From Candidatus Binatus sp. (GTDB lineage: Bacteria > Desulfobacterota > Binatia > Binatales > Binataceae), in contig NZ_JAUSKL010000124.1 in assembly GCF_030646925.1 (NCBI RefSeq), forward strand, positions 1 to 48,297: a stretch of DNA of 48,297 bases. Direction: 5' to 3'. Under the pieces are notes generated by a model that was not told the origin of the DNA, did no database searches, and saw nothing but the letters and a program-made list of their open reading frames with translations. Of this stretch, positions 33,979 through 41,951 are shown piece after piece (the first letter of the stretch is position 1; the number at the start of each line of letters is the position of its first letter). The position numbers and the translations under genes are program-made.

Positions 33979-34406
33979 CGGAAGCGGCGCAAAAGATTCG
34001 AGTCGGCGCGCGATGGAGTTCGACGCCATACGTGCTCGACGACGCGTCGGCGGAGCGATACGGCAAGGCGATCGAATCGCCGCCGCGCCGCAGTCCGCGG
34101 CGTGGAATCCACGACGACGAACAAGCCGCGCGCACGGCCGGTTTCAGCAAGCCGATCGCCGCGGGGGAGCAGACTGTCGCGGTGATCGCGCAGTTCCTCG
34201 CGGATAAATTCGGGATGCATTTCCTGCGCGGCGGCCGAATCGATATCGCGCTGACGAAGCCGGTATTCTTCGGCGACACGCTGATTTCGCACGTCGAGGT
34301 CGAGGCCGTCGAGGACGGACGCGCGACGCTACGAATCAAGGTCGAGAATCAACGCGGCGAAAGCGCGCTGATCGGCGCCGCCGCGCTCAGGATCGATCCG
34401 GCATGA
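33975..34406 (+). CDS. MaoC-like hotdog-fold protein, subunit 2, altered dyad
   Basis: This encodes 143 residues and aligns well with the catalytic half of MaoC/R-specific enoyl-CoA hydratases: RRGIHDDEQAARTAGFSKPIAAGEQ corresponds to the hydratase motif. The catalytic His is kept (H46), but the Asp expected five residues before it is a Pro (P41). The usual GDxNP is SPRRG here. The motif is therefore incomplete and water-adding activity is doubtful; the protein may work with the coupled subunit 1, use another acid, or do another reaction. It overlaps the next gene (flippase-like) by ATGA, so three genes are co-translated. Confidence 0.78.
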   Translation: MTEAAQKIRVGARWSSTPYVLDDASAERYGKAIESPPRRSPRRGIHDDEQAARTAGFSKPIAAGEQTVAVIAQFLADKFGMHFLRGGRIDIALTKPVFFGDTLISHVEVEAVEDGRATLRIKVENQRGESALIGAAALRIDPA

Positions 34407-35434
34407 GCGTCGAGCCAATCGCGCAATCTGAAGCAGCCGCGGACGAGCTACCCGCTCGCCGCGCGACGCCGCTCTGGCGCAAGCTGATTCCGTATCTCGG
34501 CACGATCGCGATCTTCGCGCTGATCTTCTGGCGCATCCCGCTCGCCAAAGTGGCGGAGGCGCTCTCGCAGGCGCCGATTCTGAAATTTTTTGCGATCTTT
34601 ATGCCGTTCTCGATTTTCTATTTCGCGATCGATTCGTTCTGCCTGACGTGGGTGGTGCGGCGCTTCAACGCCGCGATGAAGCTCAGCGACATCCTGCCGA
34701 TTCGCGCCAGCATGTATATCCTCGCGCTGATCAACACCAACCTCGGGCAAGGCGGCGTCGCGTACTATCTGCATCGCAAGGCCGGCATCAGTTTTCTTGG
34801 TGCGCTCAGCTCGATTCTTTTCATTGCGCTGCTCGAGGTGTACCAACTTTTTCTGTTTTCGACGCTGGGCGTGATTTTCTATACGCCGAGCAGCGCGGCG
34901 CAGAGCGAAATCGTGAGTATCGTGCGCATCGCGTACATCGTGGCGTGGGCGCTGCTCGCGGGAATAATCGGATTCTTCGCCGCGGCGCGCCGCAGCGACC
35001 GGATTCGCACCTGGGTCGAGACCGGACGCGCGGGCGCGGTGCTCGCGACCTTCATGAAGGCGCGTCCGCTCGATTATGTGACGGTGCTCGCGATCAAGGC
35101 GCCGAGCTTTCTCGCGTCGGTGGTCGCGCAGTATTACGCGCTGGCGCTGTACGGAATCGCGGTGCCGTTCATCAAGCTGATGCTGTTCCTGCCGCTGGTG
35201 TTTCTCGCCGCGGCGCTGCCGATCGCGGTCGCGCATCTGGGCACCAGCCAGGCGGCGTGGCTGCTGTTTTTCTCCGGCAACGCGCCCGACGTGAAGATTC
35301 TCGCCTACAGCCTTGCGGCGCATTTCACGTTCATGCTTTGCAACGGGCTGATTGGACTGTTGTACCTGCCGCGTGCGACGCGCGAACTCACCGCGATTCG
35401 CGGCGACCGCGCGGGCGATACCGCGGCGGCGTGA
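34403..35434 (+). CDS. Flippase-like / lysylphosphatidylglycerol synthase TM-domain protein
   Basis: This integral membrane protein has 343 residues and about eight hydrophobic helices. It resembles the UPF0104/LPG_synthase_TM family, found in the membrane half of MprF and in stand-alone flippase-like proteins. Characteristic segments are LIPYLGTIAIFALIFWRIP at the start, ILALINTNLGQGG in the middle and LPLVFLAAALPIAVAHLGTSQ near the end. It has no aminoacyl-transfer domain, so it is not a complete lipid-lysyl synthase. Coupling to two MaoC-like genes suggests a role in handling a lipid or polyketide-derived product, but that is inference. Confidence 0.82.
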   Translation: MSVEPIAQSEAAADELPARRATPLWRKLIPYLGTIAIFALIFWRIPLAKVAEALSQAPILKFFAIFMPFSIFYFAIDSFCLTWVVRRFNAAMKLSDILPIRASMYILALINTNLGQGGVAYYLHRKAGISFLGALSSILFIALLEVYQLFLFSTLGVIFYTPSSAAQSEIVSIVRIAYIVAWALLAGIIGFFAAARRSDRIRTWVETGRAGAVLATFMKARPLDYVTVLAIKAPSFLASVVAQYYALALYGIAVPFIKLMLFLPLVFLAAALPIAVAHLGTSQAAWLLFFSGNAPDVKILAYSLAAHFTFMLCNGLIGLLYLPRATRELTAIRGDRAGDTAAA

Positions 35435-35439
35435 GGAGT

Positions 35440-35868
35440 CTAGCGCACGCCGAGCACCGGAAATCGTTCGCGCCGCGCGGCGTCGGCGAGCCTGCGATCC
35501 AGTGTGACCAGTTCGAGCGTTTCGGGCTCACCGTCCGCCGCGACCAAAGCCGCGCCGAGTTGAAGCGCATCGGCCGCGCGCAGCGGATGCACGCTCACGA
35601 TTCTTTCCGCTTCAATTCGCACCCTCTCAAAATCCGTGACCTGGAACCAATTCGGTGAAGCGAAGCCGAGTTCGTTGCGGGCGATATTGTATTCGTTGTC
35701 AGACAGCGCGAATTCGCGGCGGCGGCGTGAAAGCGCCGAGAGAACCTCGACGCGCGTCAAGCACCAAATCGTTATATCAGGATCGGATCGCAACCACGAT
35801 TCGGCGTCCGCGGTTCTCGGTTCGGCGTTGAACAGCGGCACGAGCGCGGAACTGTCCCAAAATTTCAC
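35440..35868 (-). CDS. vapC: PIN-domain ribonuclease toxin, VapC-type
   Basis: This encodes 142 residues. The four PIN acidic residues are present: D5 (WDSSAL), E41 (RVEVLSAL), D100 (AADALQL) and D124 (TLDRRL), which bind the metal ions for RNA cleavage. VapC toxins cut tRNA or rRNA when freed from the antitoxin. The gene starts within the antitoxin stop (ATGA), the standard operon form. It converges tail to tail with the flippase-like gene, separated by five bases. The symbol reflects the class; the RNA target is not known. Confidence 0.9.
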   Translation of the reverse strand: MKFWDSSALVPLFNAEPRTADAESWLRSDPDITIWCLTRVEVLSALSRRRREFALSDNEYNIARNELGFASPNWFQVTDFERVRIEAERIVSVHPLRAADALQLGAALVAADGEPETLELVTLDRRLADAARRERFPVLGVR

Positions 35869-36167
35869 CGGCCGCTTTCGCGTTCTTCAAGAATGGCATC
35901 GACGAGGCTCGCAGTCGAATGGACGATCTGCCGATTTTTCAGCCATTCGAGCATGCCTTTACCGCTGCCGCGCGTGATGATCCCCTTGCGCTCGAGCCGC
36001 GCGAGGCGCTCCTCATCGCGATCTTTTTTCCGCTTGCTCTTGCTGAGCGGCACGATTTCCGCGATCGGTGTATCGCGATCATAGATCAGCACTCGTCCGC
36101 CGGCGCGAACGTGATCGAGGTAGCGCGAGAGTCCGTTGCGCAACTCGCCGATTTTTGCCTTCTTCAT
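35865..36167 (-). CDS. Phd/YefM-type antitoxin of the VapC pair
   Basis: This encodes 100 residues. The N-terminal half (MKKAKIGELRNGLSRYLDHV, then GRVLIYDRDTPIAEIVP) is a Phd/YefM-type DNA-binding and dimerisation domain. The C-terminal half (about 60-100, with LERKGIITRGSGKGM) is the toxin-binding tail. Antitoxins of this type neutralise the PIN toxin and repress their own promoter. The -10-like TATGAT lies so close to the ATG that the transcript may be leaderless. The antitoxin stop and toxin start overlap by ATGA. Confidence 0.88.
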   Translation of the reverse strand: MKKAKIGELRNGLSRYLDHVRAGGRVLIYDRDTPIAEIVPLSKSKRKKDRDEERLARLERKGIITRGSGKGMLEWLKNRQIVHSTASLVDAILEERESGR

Positions 36168-36175
36168 GATTTCAC

Positions 36176-36181
36176 ATCATA
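36176..36181 (-). promoter_or_regulatory. Possible -10 element giving a leaderless antitoxin mRNA
   Basis: TATGAT on the minus strand ends eight bases before the antitoxin ATG, so transcription would start at or within a base or two of the start codon. No ribosome binding site precedes the ATG. The -35 is weak. Confidence 0.35.
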
Positions 36182-36211
36182 GCCAAGTTGGCGCTGTTCG
36201 GATATCGCGGC

Positions 36212-37828
36212 TTACCTGCGATGCGGCGAGATCCAGATTCGCTCGAAACGCGTCGGGCGCATCGGATTGATCACGTAGTCGTGCACCCATGGTTGGCGAA
36301 TCACGTACGTCACTGGATAGTAGAGAAACACCCACGGCGCGTCCGCGATCACGATCTTCTCGGCCTCGCCATACAGCGCGTAGCGTTGCTTCAAATCGGC
36401 TTCTGGGGAGGCACGATCGAGCAATTCCTGAAACTCCGGGTTGTAATAGAAGCTGTCGTTGTTCGAGCCCCACTCCGAACGCGAGAGCAGCGTGCCGAGA
36501 AAATTTTCAGGATCGGGAAAATCAGCTTCCCATCCGTAGACGAAAGATTGCGCCGTATGCGGCTGGCGAATCGCCTCAAGGAAAGGACCCCACGCGACCG
36601 GTTTCAGCTCGGCGCGAATTCCGAGCGGCGCGAGATCCTGCTGCATCGATTGTCCCAGCATCAGCACGGTCTGGTCGGCGCGCATCCAAATCTCGAATGA
36701 AAAGCCGGCGCCGAGATGCGCCTCCTCGAGCAGCGCGCGAGCCTTAGCTGGATCGTAGTCGTACCCTGCGAGTTCCGGATTGAAGCCGGGCAAATCGGGC
36801 GGCAGCGGACTATGCGCGACGACGCCGCGTCCGTTCATCAGCGCGATCAGCTTGCGCCGATCGATCGCATAACTCATCGCGCGCCGCACGCGCACGTCGG
36901 TAAACGGCCACATCTGGCAGTTCATCCCGAGGTAGCGCGTGGTGACGGTGGTCTTGTGCAGAGTGAGATCGCGAAGGCGCGGCGTCTTCATCACGTAGGG
37001 AAATTCGGCGGGCGGAATCTCAGTGATGGCGTCGATCTGGCCCGCTTCATAGCGAAGCCATTGCAGCTCCGGGTTCACGCCGACCGATTCGACGATCGCG
37101 TCGAGACGCGGCAACGGCTTGGCGAAGTAGTAGGGGTTCCGCACCAGCACCAGCCGCTGACCGCCGATCCATTCCTTCAGCATGAAGGCGCCGCTGCCGA
37201 CCGCGTGGCGGGAAAAATCGTCGCCCCAGCGCTCGACCACGCGCGCGGGAATCGCCGACGCGAACGGCATCGCGAGCTTATGCGCAAAAATCGGATCGGG
37301 CGCACTCAGATGAAAGGTGATCGTCGATGAGTCAGGCGTCTCGATTCCATCGACGTGGTCTTTGCGATGCGCGATAAAATCAGCCGAGCCCGCGATTCCG
37401 CGATAATACTCCATGCCCTTCGAGCGCGTGGCCGGATTCAGCACGCGCTCGATTCCGTAGCGAAAGTCCGCGCTGGTCACCGGAGTGCCGTCCGAAAAAC
37501 GCGCGTCATTGCGCAGATGAAATGAAAACGTGCGCGCGTCCGGCGACGATTCCCATCGCAGCGCGAGATCCGGTTCGAGTTGGATATTGGCGTCGCCGTA
37601 ACGAAGCAGCGTGTCGAAAATCGCCTGCTCGTAGGTCCACGACAGCGTGTCGTAGCCGGATGCCGGATCGAGCGTCGGGATCTCGTCCACGTCGGCGAGG
37701 CGAAGTATCATCGCGTTCGGCGGCAATTTGAGCGGCGGCGGACCGCCGTTGCATCCGAGCGTGAGCACGACGGCGAGCATATACAGCCACCTCGCGACGC
37801 CCGAATGTTGCGCTCGCGCCGATCTCAT
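36212..37828 (-). CDS. Peptide ABC transporter substrate-binding lipoprotein
   Basis: This family 5 extracellular solute-binding protein (DppA/OppA type) has about 538 residues. The start at 37828 overlaps the stop of the permease gene upstream (ATGA). The N-terminus has a lipoprotein-like signal with Cys at 26 (VVLTLGCNGG). Family blocks are visible: LALRWESSPDARTFSFHLR, FSDGTPVTSADFRYGIERVL, LGMNCQMWPFTDVRVRRAMSYAIDR and EWGSNNDSFYYNPEFQELLD. It would capture peptides or similar solutes in the periplasm and deliver them to the two permeases. No ATPase gene follows; the next genes are a toxin-antitoxin pair. Confidence 0.93.
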   Translation of the reverse strand: MRSARAQHSGVARWLYMLAVVLTLGCNGGPPPLKLPPNAMILRLADVDEIPTLDPASGYDTLSWTYEQAIFDTLLRYGDANIQLEPDLALRWESSPDARTFSFHLRNDARFSDGTPVTSADFRYGIERVLNPATRSKGMEYYRGIAGSADFIAHRKDHVDGIETPDSSTITFHLSAPDPIFAHKLAMPFASAIPARVVERWGDDFSRHAVGSGAFMLKEWIGGQRLVLVRNPYYFAKPLPRLDAIVESVGVNPELQWLRYEAGQIDAITEIPPAEFPYVMKTPRLRDLTLHKTTVTTRYLGMNCQMWPFTDVRVRRAMSYAIDRRKLIALMNGRGVVAHSPLPPDLPGFNPELAGYDYDPAKARALLEEAHLGAGFSFEIWMRADQTVLMLGQSMQQDLAPLGIRAELKPVAWGPFLEAIRQPHTAQSFVYGWEADFPDPENFLGTLLSRSEWGSNNDSFYYNPEFQELLDRASPEADLKQRYALYGEAEKIVIADAPWVFLYYPVTYVIRQPWVHDYVINPMRPTRFERIWISPHRR

Positions 37829-38634
37829 CGCGAGCGCCTGCGCAGAAATCCATAGCCGAGCAGATTGAAACCGAGCACCGCATAGAAAATCGCGAGGCCG
37901 GGGAAGGTCGCGAGCCACGGCGCGGTGCGGAAATAAATCGTCGCCTCTTCAATCATGCGGCCCCAACTCGGCGTCGGCGGCGGCACGCCGAGGCCTAAGA
38001 AACTCAGCGCCGCGTCGAGCAGCAGCGTGCCGGAGGTTCCGAGCGCCGCCATCACGACGATGATCGGCAGCACGTTGGGAAGAATGTGGCGCGCGATCAG
38101 TTGCCCCGATGGCGCACCGAGCGCGCGCGCGCCGAGAACGAAGTCGCGCTTCGACATCGTGAGCGTTTCGGCCCGCACCACGCGCGCGACTTGAGTCCAC
38201 GAAACCAGTCCAATCACCAGCAGGATCGTCGTCAGGCTCGGGCGCAGAACGGCTACCAGAGCCATCGCGAGCAACAGCGCCGGCAGCGAGAGCATCACGT
38301 CGGTGAAGCGCATCAGGATGAAATCGGTCGCGCCGCCGAAAAATCCCGAGCACAAACCGATCGCGACGCCGATCGTCATCGTCACCGCCATCGCGGCGAC
38401 GCCGACGGTCAGCGAAATCCTGGCGCCGTAAATTATTCGCGACAGCACGTCGCGGCCGAGTTCGTCGGTACCCATCGGAAACGCGATCGACGGCGCGCCA
38501 GGGTCGCCGAATGTCGGCGCCACCGCGCGCGTGGGATCATGCGGGGCGAGCCACGGCGCGAGGATCGCGATCGCGAAGAGGCTTGCCACCATCGATGCGC
38601 CGATACCCTCGAGCGTGAAAAATCCGCGGCGCAT
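37825..38634 (-). CDS. Dipeptide-type ABC permease (DppC-like)
   Basis: This is an inner-membrane subunit of a DppBC/OppBC-type importer, 269 residues from the ATG at 38634, which overlaps the stop of the other permease gene (TGATG). A longer start at 38673 is possible but lies inside that gene. An N-terminal helix precedes the DppC signature with FPMGTDELGRDVLSRIIYG. The permease EAA-type loop is in RALGAPSGQLIARHILPN, where the ATPase docks. The C-terminal part has GLGVPPPTPSWGRMIEEA. It forms the channel with the DppB-like subunit. Confidence 0.94.
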   Translation of the reverse strand: MRRGFFTLEGIGASMVASLFAIAILAPWLAPHDPTRAVAPTFGDPGAPSIAFPMGTDELGRDVLSRIIYGARISLTVGVAAMAVTMTIGVAIGLCSGFFGGATDFILMRFTDVMLSLPALLLAMALVAVLRPSLTTILLVIGLVSWTQVARVVRAETLTMSKRDFVLGARALGAPSGQLIARHILPNVLPIIVVMAALGTSGTLLLDAALSFLGLGVPPPTPSWGRMIEEATIYFRTAPWLATFPGLAIFYAVLGFNLLGYGFLRRRSR

Positions 38635-39563
38635 CACGCGGCCTCCGCCAGCCGAATCCGCGGATCGAGCCACGCGTACAACAGATCGACCAGTAGATTG
38701 ATGATCACGATTAGGAACGCCGAAAAAAGCACCGTGCCCATGATCAGCGGGATATCGAGATTGAAGATCGCCTCCGACGCGAGGCGGCCAATTCCGGGCC
38801 AGTTGAAAACCGTCTCCGTCAGCACCACGCCCGAGAGCAGCCCCGCGAGGTCGAGTCCCGCGAGCGTGACCAGCGGCAGCAAAGCATTCGCCATCGCATG
38901 ACGGAGCATCACGCTCGTCTTCGAAAGACCCTTGCTGCGGGCGGTGCGGACGTAGTCCTGATCGAGCGCTTCGCTGAGGCTGGTCTGCAGCACGCGCGAG
39001 TAGTAACCCGCCGAACCGAGTGCGAGCGTGAGCGAAGGCAGGATCAGACTCTCGGCGCCGCTGTAGCCGCCGAGCGGAAACGAGCGGATCGAAAGCGCAA
39101 CCGCGATCAGCAGCATCGTGCCAAGCCAGAAGACCGGAATTGAAACCATCGCGAGCGAAAAAAACAGCAACGCGTTGTCCAGCGCGCGCCCGCGATATGC
39201 CGCGGCTAGCGCGCCCATCGCGATTCCGAGCACCAACGACAGGATCATCGCGGCAGCGGCGAGCAACGCGGTCGCGGGCAATCGATCCGCGATCAGCCGC
39301 GTCACGTTCTCGCGCCGGATATACGATCGCCCGAGATCGCCGTGAACCGCGCGATCGAAGTAGCGCGCATACTGCACGTAGAGCGGACGGTCGAGGCCCA
39401 TCTCGCGCCGAATCGAGGCGAGCGTCTGCGGATCTGCCTTAGTCCCCGCGAGCGCAACCGCGGGATCGGCCGGCACCACGAACGCGATCACAAATGTGAT
39501 GAGCGACGTGCCGATCAGCACCGCGGCGCCGAATACGATTCGCCGGATCAGAAACGCGAGCAT
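38634..39563 (-). CDS. Dipeptide-type ABC permease (DppB-like)
   Basis: This is the other permease subunit, 309 residues with about six transmembrane helices. The N-terminus MLAFLIRRIVFGAAVLIGTS is typical of DppB/OppB. The EAA-type loop is ARSKGLSKTSVMLRHAMANAL, and GLLSGVVLTETVFNWPGIGRL is the hallmark late segment. Its start lies four bases after the stop of a small unknown gene (39568), and its stop overlaps the DppC-like start. The set of permeases and binding protein is complete, but the two ATPase genes that normally follow are absent. Confidence 0.94.
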   Translation of the reverse strand: MLAFLIRRIVFGAAVLIGTSLITFVIAFVVPADPAVALAGTKADPQTLASIRREMGLDRPLYVQYARYFDRAVHGDLGRSYIRRENVTRLIADRLPATALLAAAAMILSLVLGIAMGALAAAYRGRALDNALLFFSLAMVSIPVFWLGTMLLIAVALSIRSFPLGGYSGAESLILPSLTLALGSAGYYSRVLQTSLSEALDQDYVRTARSKGLSKTSVMLRHAMANALLPLVTLAGLDLAGLLSGVVLTETVFNWPGIGRLASEAIFNLDIPLIMGTVLFSAFLIVIINLLVDLLYAWLDPRIRLAEAA

Positions 39564-39567
39564 CGTA

Positions 39568-39819
39568 TCACCCGTTCAGTATTGCGCGCGCGATCAATTG
39601 GCGGCGCAGGCTGAGTTGCGCATGCTCGCGGCGGCGCCGGGCGGTGGAAGTCTGTTCGTCCGATTCGAGTGCTGAGCGTTCAGGTTCGTGAAGACTCGCA
39701 ACGATCGCGGACATTTGGGCAAGGATTTGTTCTTCATCGGCGGTGCGAATTCGCGCCGTTTTCAACGATCGAAAATGCGCGACGAATGCCGACACCGACG
39801 AATAGGTTTGGAGCTTCAT
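39568..39819 (-). CDS. Small unknown protein in transporter array
   Basis: This encodes 83 residues from ATG 39819, ten bases after the stop of the VIT-like gene and ending four bases before the DppB-like start, so it sits tightly within a run of co-oriented genes. It is predicted to be helical and charged, with a C-terminal cluster of Arg (TARRRREHAQLSLRRQL). The middle (ADEEQILAQMSAIVASLHEPERSALE) resembles, loosely, the short helical regions of sigma-factor-like regulators, but no helix-turn-helix can be claimed. No signal or transmembrane segment. Function unknown; the tight spacing is the main support. Confidence 0.6.
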   Translation of the reverse strand: MKLQTYSSVSAFVAHFRSLKTARIRTADEEQILAQMSAIVASLHEPERSALESDEQTSTARRRREHAQLSLRRQLIARAILNG

Positions 39820-39829
39820 CGCGATTGCA

Positions 39830-40552
39830 TCAGCCGGCCGTCGCGCCCAGCGGCGAGATTGCAAGCCCGATCAGATAGCCGGCGGCCGCAGCGCTCATCG
39901 CGGTGGCGAGGAATCGGATGCCCGAGCGCCAGCGATCGTTGCGATGCGCCAGCCATCCTTCGAAATAGCCGACGCTGAACAGCGCGACCGCCGTCGCCGC
40001 GAGTGCGCCGACCAGATCGTATTTCGGAGTCGCGATCAGCATGTACGGCAGCAGCGGGATCACCGCGCCCGCCACGAACGCGATTCCCATCACAAGTCCG
40101 TCGAGCGCGGCGTTGCCGAGCAGATTGCCGCCGAGGCCGAACATCTTGGCCTCCGCCGTCGAGACCAGCGCTTGCGGCGATCCGCCAAGCAGTTGCACGA
40201 CGCGATACGCGGCCTCGCGCGTCAGTCCCTCCCTGGTCAATTCCTCGAGCAATCCTTCCTGGATCACGTACGGTTGCTTGAATGCCTCGGCGCGAAGGCG
40301 AACCAGTTCTGCGCGCACGACTTCCGATTCCGCGCGCGCGCCGAGATAAGCGCCCGCGCCCATCGAGAGCGCGCCGGCCGCAGTCGAGGCTAGCGCGGCC
40401 AGCACGACCTGCGCGTGATGAGAAACCGCGCCGCTCAGTCCGCACAGCACGCCCGCCGTCGTCAGCACTCCGTCCTGCACGCCGAATACGATCTCGCGGA
40501 CGTTCGAGAGCCGCTCGAAGATGCGTTTTTTTTCTTCGATTACGGCGGCCAA
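39830..40552 (-). CDS. VIT1/CCC1-family membrane protein, second paralogue
   Basis: This encodes 240 residues with about five transmembrane helices. The signature near the start is REIVFGVQDGVLTTAGVLCGLSGA. The cytosolic middle region (about 75-140) has fewer Glu residues than the copy at 20.4-21.1 kb and carries LLEELTREGLTREAAYRVV, as in bacterial VIT-like proteins. It probably exports Fe2+ or Mn2+. The start is a TTG at 40552, seven bases after the peroxiredoxin stop; no clear ribosome binding site is seen. Linkage to a peroxiredoxin fits a role in limiting free iron under oxidative stress, which is inference. Confidence 0.84.
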   Translation of the reverse strand: MAAVIEEKKRIFERLSNVREIVFGVQDGVLTTAGVLCGLSGAVSHHAQVVLAALASTAAGALSMGAGAYLGARAESEVVRAELVRLRAEAFKQPYVIQEGLLEELTREGLTREAAYRVVQLLGGSPQALVSTAEAKMFGLGGNLLGNAALDGLVMGIAFVAGAVIPLLPYMLIATPKYDLVGALAATAVALFSVGYFEGWLAHRNDRWRSGIRFLATAMSAAAAGYLIGLAISPLGATAG

Positions 40553-40558
40553 TCTGGT

Positions 40559-41125
40559 CTAGAACTTCGTGTCGCTGGGGATCAGCTCGACGCCGGGCTT
40601 CCAATCCGCCGGACAGAGCTGACCGGTTCGAAGTGCGCGCACGATTCGGAGCGTTTCGACCACGCTGCGGCCGACGTTAAGCGGACACGACGCCGAAAAT
40701 ACGACCTTGCGTTTTTGATCGAGGATAAATGTCGCGCGCAGCGCTACCTGCTCCTTCTCATCGAAGATGCCGAATGCCTTCGCGAGCTTGCCGTCGGTGT
40801 CGGCGAGCAGCGGAAACTCGATCCCGCCAAGTTCGCGCGCCCATTTGAGATGACTCTCGGCGTCGTCGATGCTCGCGCCGACTACCGTCGTCGCCTCATC
40901 AGTGAAGTCCTTGAGCGCCCGGTTGAAGCCGGTCACCTCGGTCGGGCAGATGAAGGAAAAATCGCGCGGGTAGAAAAATATGAGCGCCAGTTCGGTGCTG
41001 AACTTCGCGAGACTCAAGCGCGCGATGCGCCCGCCTGCCGCGCAGGGAAGATCGAACGATGGCGCCCGGTCGCCGGGTTTCAACATGGCCAGATTAATTC
41101 GCGCATCACGATCATAGTTACTCAA
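40559..41125 (-). CDS. 2-Cys peroxiredoxin (AhpC/TSA family)
   Basis: This encodes up to 188 residues. The peroxidatic cysteine is C60 in FFYPRDFSFICPTEV and the resolving cysteine is C171 in GQLCPADWKPG, the typical two-cysteine layout of the AhpC/Prx1 group, which reduces hydrogen and organic peroxides. Two further Cys (28, 147) are not in conserved positions. The frame opens with a TTG at 41125 that overlaps the end of the SIMPL gene; an ATG at 41086 (MLKPGDRAPSF) matches the usual family start and is a real alternative, although neither has a good ribosome binding site. No AhpF-like reductase is adjacent. Confidence 0.93.
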   Translation of the reverse strand: MSNYDRDARINLAMLKPGDRAPSFDLPCAAGGRIARLSLAKFSTELALIFFYPRDFSFICPTEVTGFNRALKDFTDEATTVVGASIDDAESHLKWARELGGIEFPLLADTDGKLAKAFGIFDEKEQVALRATFILDQKRKVVFSASCPLNVGRSVVETLRIVRALRTGQLCPADWKPGVELIPSDTKF

Positions 41126-41837
41126 TATAAAAGGTCAGAGAAACGGTGACTGGCACTGTTACTTCGCCCGGCTCGACCGGCGTCGCAACTCTTTCAGCCG
41201 CCACTGCCATTCCCATCCGCTGCATCGGGATCGGCCGCGCCTCCGCAACCGTGGTCGCCTTGATTACCTTGCCGAGTTTCACGCCGAGCGCGGCGGCGAG
41301 CGCGTCCGCCTGCGCCTTGGCGTCGCGCGTCGCGATCGTGATCGCTTCGGTGCGCACCTTCGAGTCGTCCTTCAACGCGAAGCTCAGGTAGTTGACGCGA
41401 TTGGCGCCGGCCGCAATCGACGCATCGATCAGTGCGCCAAGCAGATCGAGCGCGCCGGTTTCCGCAGTGATCGAGTTTTGCGCGGTGTAGCTGACGATCT
41501 TCGGCTCGCGGCTGGGACGCTGATCGTACTCGGGATTCAGCGAATAGCCGCCGGTTGAGATTTTGCCCTTGTCGCCGAGCTTCGCTTTCAGCGCGGCGAT
41601 TATCTTTTCCGCGAGCGTGCCGTTGCGGCTGGCGGCTTCCTCGGCCGTCGCGGCGTGAGTTTCGATTGCGAGATTCAGGGTGGCGACATCCGGAGTTCCG
41701 CGCGCCTCGCCGGTGCCGTCAACTTCGATCACGCGGATTGGAGGCGCGGCCGCGCCGACCTGCGCAAATGAAATCGATGCGAGCATCGGGAACGCAAAAG
41801 AGAGCACGATCACCGAGATCAAGAATTTGAATTTCAT
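41118..41837 (-). CDS. SIMPL-domain (DUF541) periplasmic protein
   Basis: This encodes 239 residues from ATG 41837, which has GAGG nine bases upstream; a start at 41855 is also open. A signal peptide (about 1-25, FLISVIVLSFAFPMLASISFA) precedes a SIMPL/DUF541 domain with the family opening IRVIEVDGTGEARGTPDVATLNLAIE and the SYTAQNSITAET and RVNYLSFAL strands. SIMPL proteins in E. coli (YggE) are linked to oxidative-stress tolerance and others form oligomeric periplasmic assemblies. The overlap with the peroxiredoxin gene supports a stress role. It opens the minus-strand array and diverges from proS. Confidence 0.88.
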   Translation of the reverse strand: MKFKFLISVIVLSFAFPMLASISFAQVGAAAPPIRVIEVDGTGEARGTPDVATLNLAIETHAATAEEAASRNGTLAEKIIAALKAKLGDKGKISTGGYSLNPEYDQRPSREPKIVSYTAQNSITAETGALDLLGALIDASIAAGANRVNYLSFALKDDSKVRTEAITIATRDAKAQADALAAALGVKLGKVIKATTVAEARPIPMQRMGMAVAAERVATPVEPGEVTVPVTVSLTFYIE

Positions 41838-41951
41838 AGCGCCAAACCTCGGCAATCATTTTAATCGGTCGTTGTTCGATACATTGATTCGGGCTGATTT
41901 TATCCGGAGACTGTACCAGTTGGCGATATGCCGCAGCGCCCGCCGAGACTT
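41838..41951. promoter_or_regulatory. Divergent promoter region of SIMPL array and proS
   Basis: A 114-base AT-richer gap. TTGTTC (41872-41877) with TTTTAT (41897-41902) or TGATTT (41895-41900) at 17-19 bases gives a possible plus-strand promoter for proS. No clear minus-strand promoter was found. Confidence 0.3.
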
